From the NCBI RefSeq assembly GCF_019970065.1, contig NZ_JAHXYH010000002.1:620001-684000 (forward strand): DNA of 64,000 nt. Direction: 5' to 3'. Position numbers and translations under genes: made by a program. Below, piece by piece: positions 61,563-64,000 of this stretch (the stretch's first letter is position 1; each line of letters starts with the position of its first letter). Source of the DNA: Chryseobacterium sp. OSA05B. GTDB lineage: Bacteria > Bacteroidota > Bacteroidia > Flavobacteriales > Weeksellaceae. Under the pieces are notes generated by a model. That model made no database searches, was not told the DNA's origin, and saw nothing but the letters and a program-made list of their open reading frames with translations.

Positions 61563-62675
61563 CTAATCGACATAGTCTTTAGCCGGCTGCTTGTCCATGA
61601 TTTTTCCTTTCTCGAGGATCAGGACAAACGGATTGCTTCTTGCAATAGTTTTGATGGCAGTCGCGTCCATCATGGCATTTTTAATGGTTTTAAAGGTATT
61701 GTGATCTGTAGAAATTCCGTAAATAACGGCTCCTTTTTGAGTACTCACTTTGGCCTCAAGTTTCTGAATAAGATCAGCAGAAACCTCTTTTGGATGATAT
61801 GAAAATACCAGAACAGCTTTCGGTGCATTGATGATCTCGTCCGTCAGATCTACGCCTGTAGGATCTTCAATTTTGAATTTAACGATTTCAGATTTATAAC
61901 CTTCTTTCGTCAGAACAGATTCATTTTTTCCTTCCTCAATTTTCCATGGAGAACCTTCTGCCCAATATTTTGTTTCTTTAATATAATCGTCCTGATTTAC
62001 CTTTAAAACTTCTCCCGTCTTTTGGTTTTTAAGGGAATAAAAAGTCTTATATTCAGAAGGATTTTTATTGATTTTTTCCTTTTCAGTTTTAATATTCGTT
62101 CCGATTTTGTAATCTCGGAAATCGATCAGTGGTTCGTGCATTATTCCCTGCGCCATAATATAAATCATGATCAAAGAAAAAAGGCCTAAAAGAGCATATC
62201 TAAACTTACCGGAAGACTCTTTTGTATTGTCACTGCTGTACACATCTTTTTTACGGAACTCCTTTCTGTAAAGGATAAACACGATGATAAGACCGACAAG
62301 AAGCACAATGTCTTTCATAAAGCTCTGCCATGGCGTAAACTTGATCGCGTCCCCAAAACATCCGCAATCTGTCACCACATTGTAATAGGCAGAATAAAAA
62401 GTAAGGAACCCAAAGAAGATACAAAGGGCAATTAACGCTGAAAGGGTGAACTTAAGCTTCAGTTTTAGCAACAGCATAAATCCTAAGAAAAGCTCCAGTA
62501 CGACCACAATGACCGAGAACAGCAGCGCAAATTTTTCCAGAAATGGCATATTGAAAACCGATGGCGCAAAATATTCTTCCATTTTGAAAGAAAATCCCAC
62601 CAGATCCACAGCCTTTACAAAGCCGGACAGAATAAAGATAACAGCAATAATAAAGCGTAATAAACCTTTGATCAT
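61563..62675 (-). CDS. DoxX-like/MauE-type membrane protein
   Basis: 370 residues. Four membrane helices in the first about 145 residues with the family motif FSGFVKAVDLVGFSFKMEEYF and TDCGCFGDAIKFTPWQSFMKDIVLL, which has a CxC pair facing the membrane, as in DoxX/MauE proteins that handle redox or quinone partners. A membrane helix near 160-178 and a soluble thioredoxin-fold-like region follow (KAVLVFSYHPKEVSADLIQKLEAKVS, PFVLILEKGKIMDKQPAKDYVD). Six bases after the DUF1599 gene, same transcript. Confidence 0.85.
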   Translation of the reverse strand: MIKGLLRFIIAVIFILSGFVKAVDLVGFSFKMEEYFAPSVFNMPFLEKFALLFSVIVVVLELFLGFMLLLKLKLKFTLSALIALCIFFGFLTFYSAYYNVVTDCGCFGDAIKFTPWQSFMKDIVLLVGLIIVFILYRKEFRKKDVYSSDNTKESSGKFRYALLGLFSLIMIYIMAQGIMHEPLIDFRDYKIGTNIKTEKEKINKNPSEYKTFYSLKNQKTGEVLKVNQDDYIKETKYWAEGSPWKIEEGKNESVLTKEGYKSEIVKFKIEDPTGVDLTDEIINAPKAVLVFSYHPKEVSADLIQKLEAKVSTQKGAVIYGISTDHNTFKTIKNAMMDATAIKTIARSNPFVLILEKGKIMDKQPAKDYVD

Positions 62676-62681
62676 AGTATT

Positions 62682-63245
62682 TTATTTTTGGGTTTCGGAA
62701 ATATTTTCTTTTTCAGAGAACTTGATCAGACAGAAAACAGCATAGTTAAGCATATCGAAATAATTGGCATCTAGGCCTTCAGAAACAATGGTTTTTCCCT
62801 GATTATCTTCAATCTGTTTCGTTCTCAGTACTTTCTGGTAGATAAGATCAGTGATGGAAGAAATTCTCATATCTCTCCATGCTTCACCGTAATCGTGATT
62901 CTTTCTTTCCATTAAAGTCTGAGCATCATTGGAATATTTATCGTAAAGGCTCAACACTTCCTCCTTATTTTCATTAAAATCATTAGAAAGTCCTTTTTCA
63001 AGCTGAATAAGTCCGATAATAGAGTAGTTGACAATCGCAATGAATTCGTCTTCTTCACTTTCATCCACCATTTTTTTATCCGTCATCTGAAGCGTACGTA
63101 TCCTGTTCACCTTGATGTAAATCTGATCCGTAATAGAACTGGGTCTTAAAACCCTCCATGCTGCACCGTAATCCTGCAATTTTTTACTGAAAAGATCACG
63201 ACACTCACTGATCACTTTCCCGAACTGTACTGATGTTTTTGACAT
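62682..63245 (-). CDS. DUF1599 domain protein
   Basis: 187 residues made of two copies of the DUF1599 unit, each with a YG-AWR signature: KLQDYGAAWRVLRPSSITDQIYIKVNRIRTLQ (about 20-51) and KNHDYGEAWRDMRISSITDLIYQKVLRTKQI (about 110-140). The unit is thought to be a nucleotide-modifying or nucleotide-binding alpha-helical fold; function in the cell is unknown. First gene of the operon with the DoxX-like gene. The promoter is at 63263-63270 on the minus strand. Confidence 0.9.
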   Translation of the reverse strand: MSKTSVQFGKVISECRDLFSKKLQDYGAAWRVLRPSSITDQIYIKVNRIRTLQMTDKKMVDESEEDEFIAIVNYSIIGLIQLEKGLSNDFNENKEEVLSLYDKYSNDAQTLMERKNHDYGEAWRDMRISSITDLIYQKVLRTKQIEDNQGKTIVSEGLDANYFDMLNYAVFCLIKFSEKENISETQK

Positions 63246-63262
63246 AAATTCTCTTAATCTCC

Positions 63263-63270
63263 CAAATATA
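63263..63270 (-). promoter_or_regulatory. -7 promoter box of the DUF1599 operon
   Basis: Minus strand TATATTTG, 18 bases before the start at 63245. Confidence 0.65.
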
Positions 63271-63282
63271 CGAATTCGGTTT

Positions 63283-63601
63283 TAGGTAGCGGGAATCGGG
63301 CATTGATTTTTGTCAGAGTTTGGAGGTTTTGGGTTGAAGAGTTTTAGAGTGGGGGAGTCGGAGAGTTTGAGGGTAGGAGGATTTTAGAGTTGCGGGGTAC
63401 GGAATTCGGGGTGAGAGGGTTTGAAAGTATGAGACTTGGTTGCTGGTTGTCAGTTGCTGGTTCATATTAGGAAATTTTAAAATGAAGAGATTCTAAATTT
63501 AATTTCTATCTAAAAGAATATTCGTTTCCGCCCAAGGGCTTACAACCAATAACAAACCAGCAACCATCAACTGACAACTAGCAACATTCCACAATAAGTC
63601 T
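63283..63601. repeat. Nested word-array intergenic elements
   Basis: An outer array of GGGTTT/GGGGTGCGGGG-type words (63283-63420) has its inverted complement in the folP start (63665-63692). Inside lies a second element: TTGGTTGCTGGTTGTCAGTT at 63437-63456 and the inverted ACCAGCAACCATCAACTGACAAC from 63555, with an AT-rich core of about 90 bases. Confidence 0.65.
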
Positions 63602-63609
63602 TAATTTTG
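63602..63609 (+). promoter_or_regulatory. -7 promoter box of folP
   Basis: TAATTTTG fits TAnnTTTG, 43 bases before the ATG at 63653. Confidence 0.5.
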
Positions 63610-63652
63610 CAGAATAGTATCGCCTATCAATCATCATTTATCAATCATCAAC

Positions 63653-64000
63653 ATGATCTCTAATTCCGAAACCCGCACCCCGCACCCCGAAACTCACAAC
63701 TACACCCTCAATTGCAACGGAAGGCTGGTGGAACTGGGCACCCCAAAAATCATGGGCATCCTCAATCTTACCCCGGATTCTTTTTCAGACGGTGGGAAAT
63801 TTAACAGTGAAAAATCTGCGCTGGAACATGCGGAAAAACTTTTGAAAGACGGAGCAGAAATCATCGATATCGGGCCACAATCCACACGTCCGAATGCTGA
63901 ATTTCTGAGTAGTAAAGAGGAAATAGACAGAATAGGGAACATGATTTCTCTGATCAAAAAAGAATTTCCGGAAGCACTGATCTCACTGGATACATTTTAT
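63653..64000 (+). CDS. folP: Dihydropteroate synthase, N-terminal part
   Basis: Folate synthesis enzyme that joins p-aminobenzoate to the pterin. 116 residues visible: MGILNLTPDSFSDGG (the pterin-binding start of every DHPS), GAEIIDIGPQSTRPNAEFLSS and ALISLDTFY. The ATG at 63653 gives a tail MISNSETRTPHPETHNYT before the usual TLNCNGRLVELGTPKIMG; the tail is encoded by an intergenic repeat arm. The only other in-frame ATG is inside MGILNLTPDSF. The gene runs off the right edge. Confidence 0.92.
   Translation, partial: MISNSETRTPHPETHNYTLNCNGRLVELGTPKIMGILNLTPDSFSDGGKFNSEKSALEHAEKLLKDGAEIIDIGPQSTRPNAEFLSSKEEIDRIGNMISLIKKEFPEALISLDTFY

Noticed and set aside
1..64000. CRISPR arrays, tRNA and rRNA genes
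   Set aside because: No regularly spaced identical repeats with unique spacers and no cloverleaf or rRNA sequence was seen on either strand; a tRNA scan could not be run.

Overview
The window looks like the chromosome of a low-GC member of the Flavobacteriia, most likely the Chryseobacterium/Weeksellaceae group. The signs are several proteins ending in a type IX secretion (T9SS type A) sorting domain, GLPGLI proteins, a DnaG without zinc-finger cysteines, start codons without Shine-Dalgarno sequences, and many promoters carrying the Bacteroidetes -7 box TAnnTTTG. The genus is an inference; there is no rRNA here.

Layout. 1-12.1 kb is ordinary chromosome: the end of an outer-membrane protein, glucokinase, two tandem YceI proteins, a hydrolase, ammonium transporter AmtB, an azoreductase with a Crp-type regulator, L-serine dehydratase, and a DUF2089/membrane protein/serine-hydrolase operon. 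12.1-13.1 kb carries tyrA behind a short reading frame with three consecutive Tyr codons and a terminator/antiterminator, which reads as a tyrosine attenuator. 13.2-24.9 kb is one long minus-strand cluster: a LysM protein, a LysM plus PAAR-like (DUF4280) protein, an 881-residue protein with a lysozyme-like and an NlpC/CHAP-like domain, then eight lipoproteins of strongly AT-rich DNA. I read it as a peptidoglycan-attacking effector with its carrier and a growing array of periplasmic immunity candidates. 25-35 kb is housekeeping again (cation/proton antiporter, LytS/LytR-type pair, alanine dehydrogenase, TsaE, GLPGLI proteins). 35-43.3 kb has a large FN3 adhesin with T9SS tail, dnaG, clpP, and a T9SS surface protein controlled by a cobalamin riboswitch.

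44.6-57.9 kb is an integrated island of about 13.3 kb, flanked by 13-bp direct repeats. If the island is removed, the two flanks join into a perfect 14-bp terminator hairpin shared by the convergent genes on either side (phytase-like esterase and tpiA), so the island entered the loop of a terminator. It carries a serine recombinase at one end, a small HTH protein at the other, a broken polymerase-like gene, and a four-gene operon: a T9SS beta-propeller protein, two Sec-exported Rhs/YD halves (the second ending in a Tox-44-like domain) and an overlapping lipoprotein, the likely immunity protein. 58-64 kb returns to core genes (tpiA, oligopeptidase B, TerB-like, DoxX-like, DUF1599, start of folP).

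A recurring theme between genes is a class of elements built from short reiterated words whose second arm is the inverted complement of the first. One such element reaches into the first codons of folP. Several accessory genes are broken by a single stop codon or a homopolymer shift; each could be genuine decay or a sequencing error.
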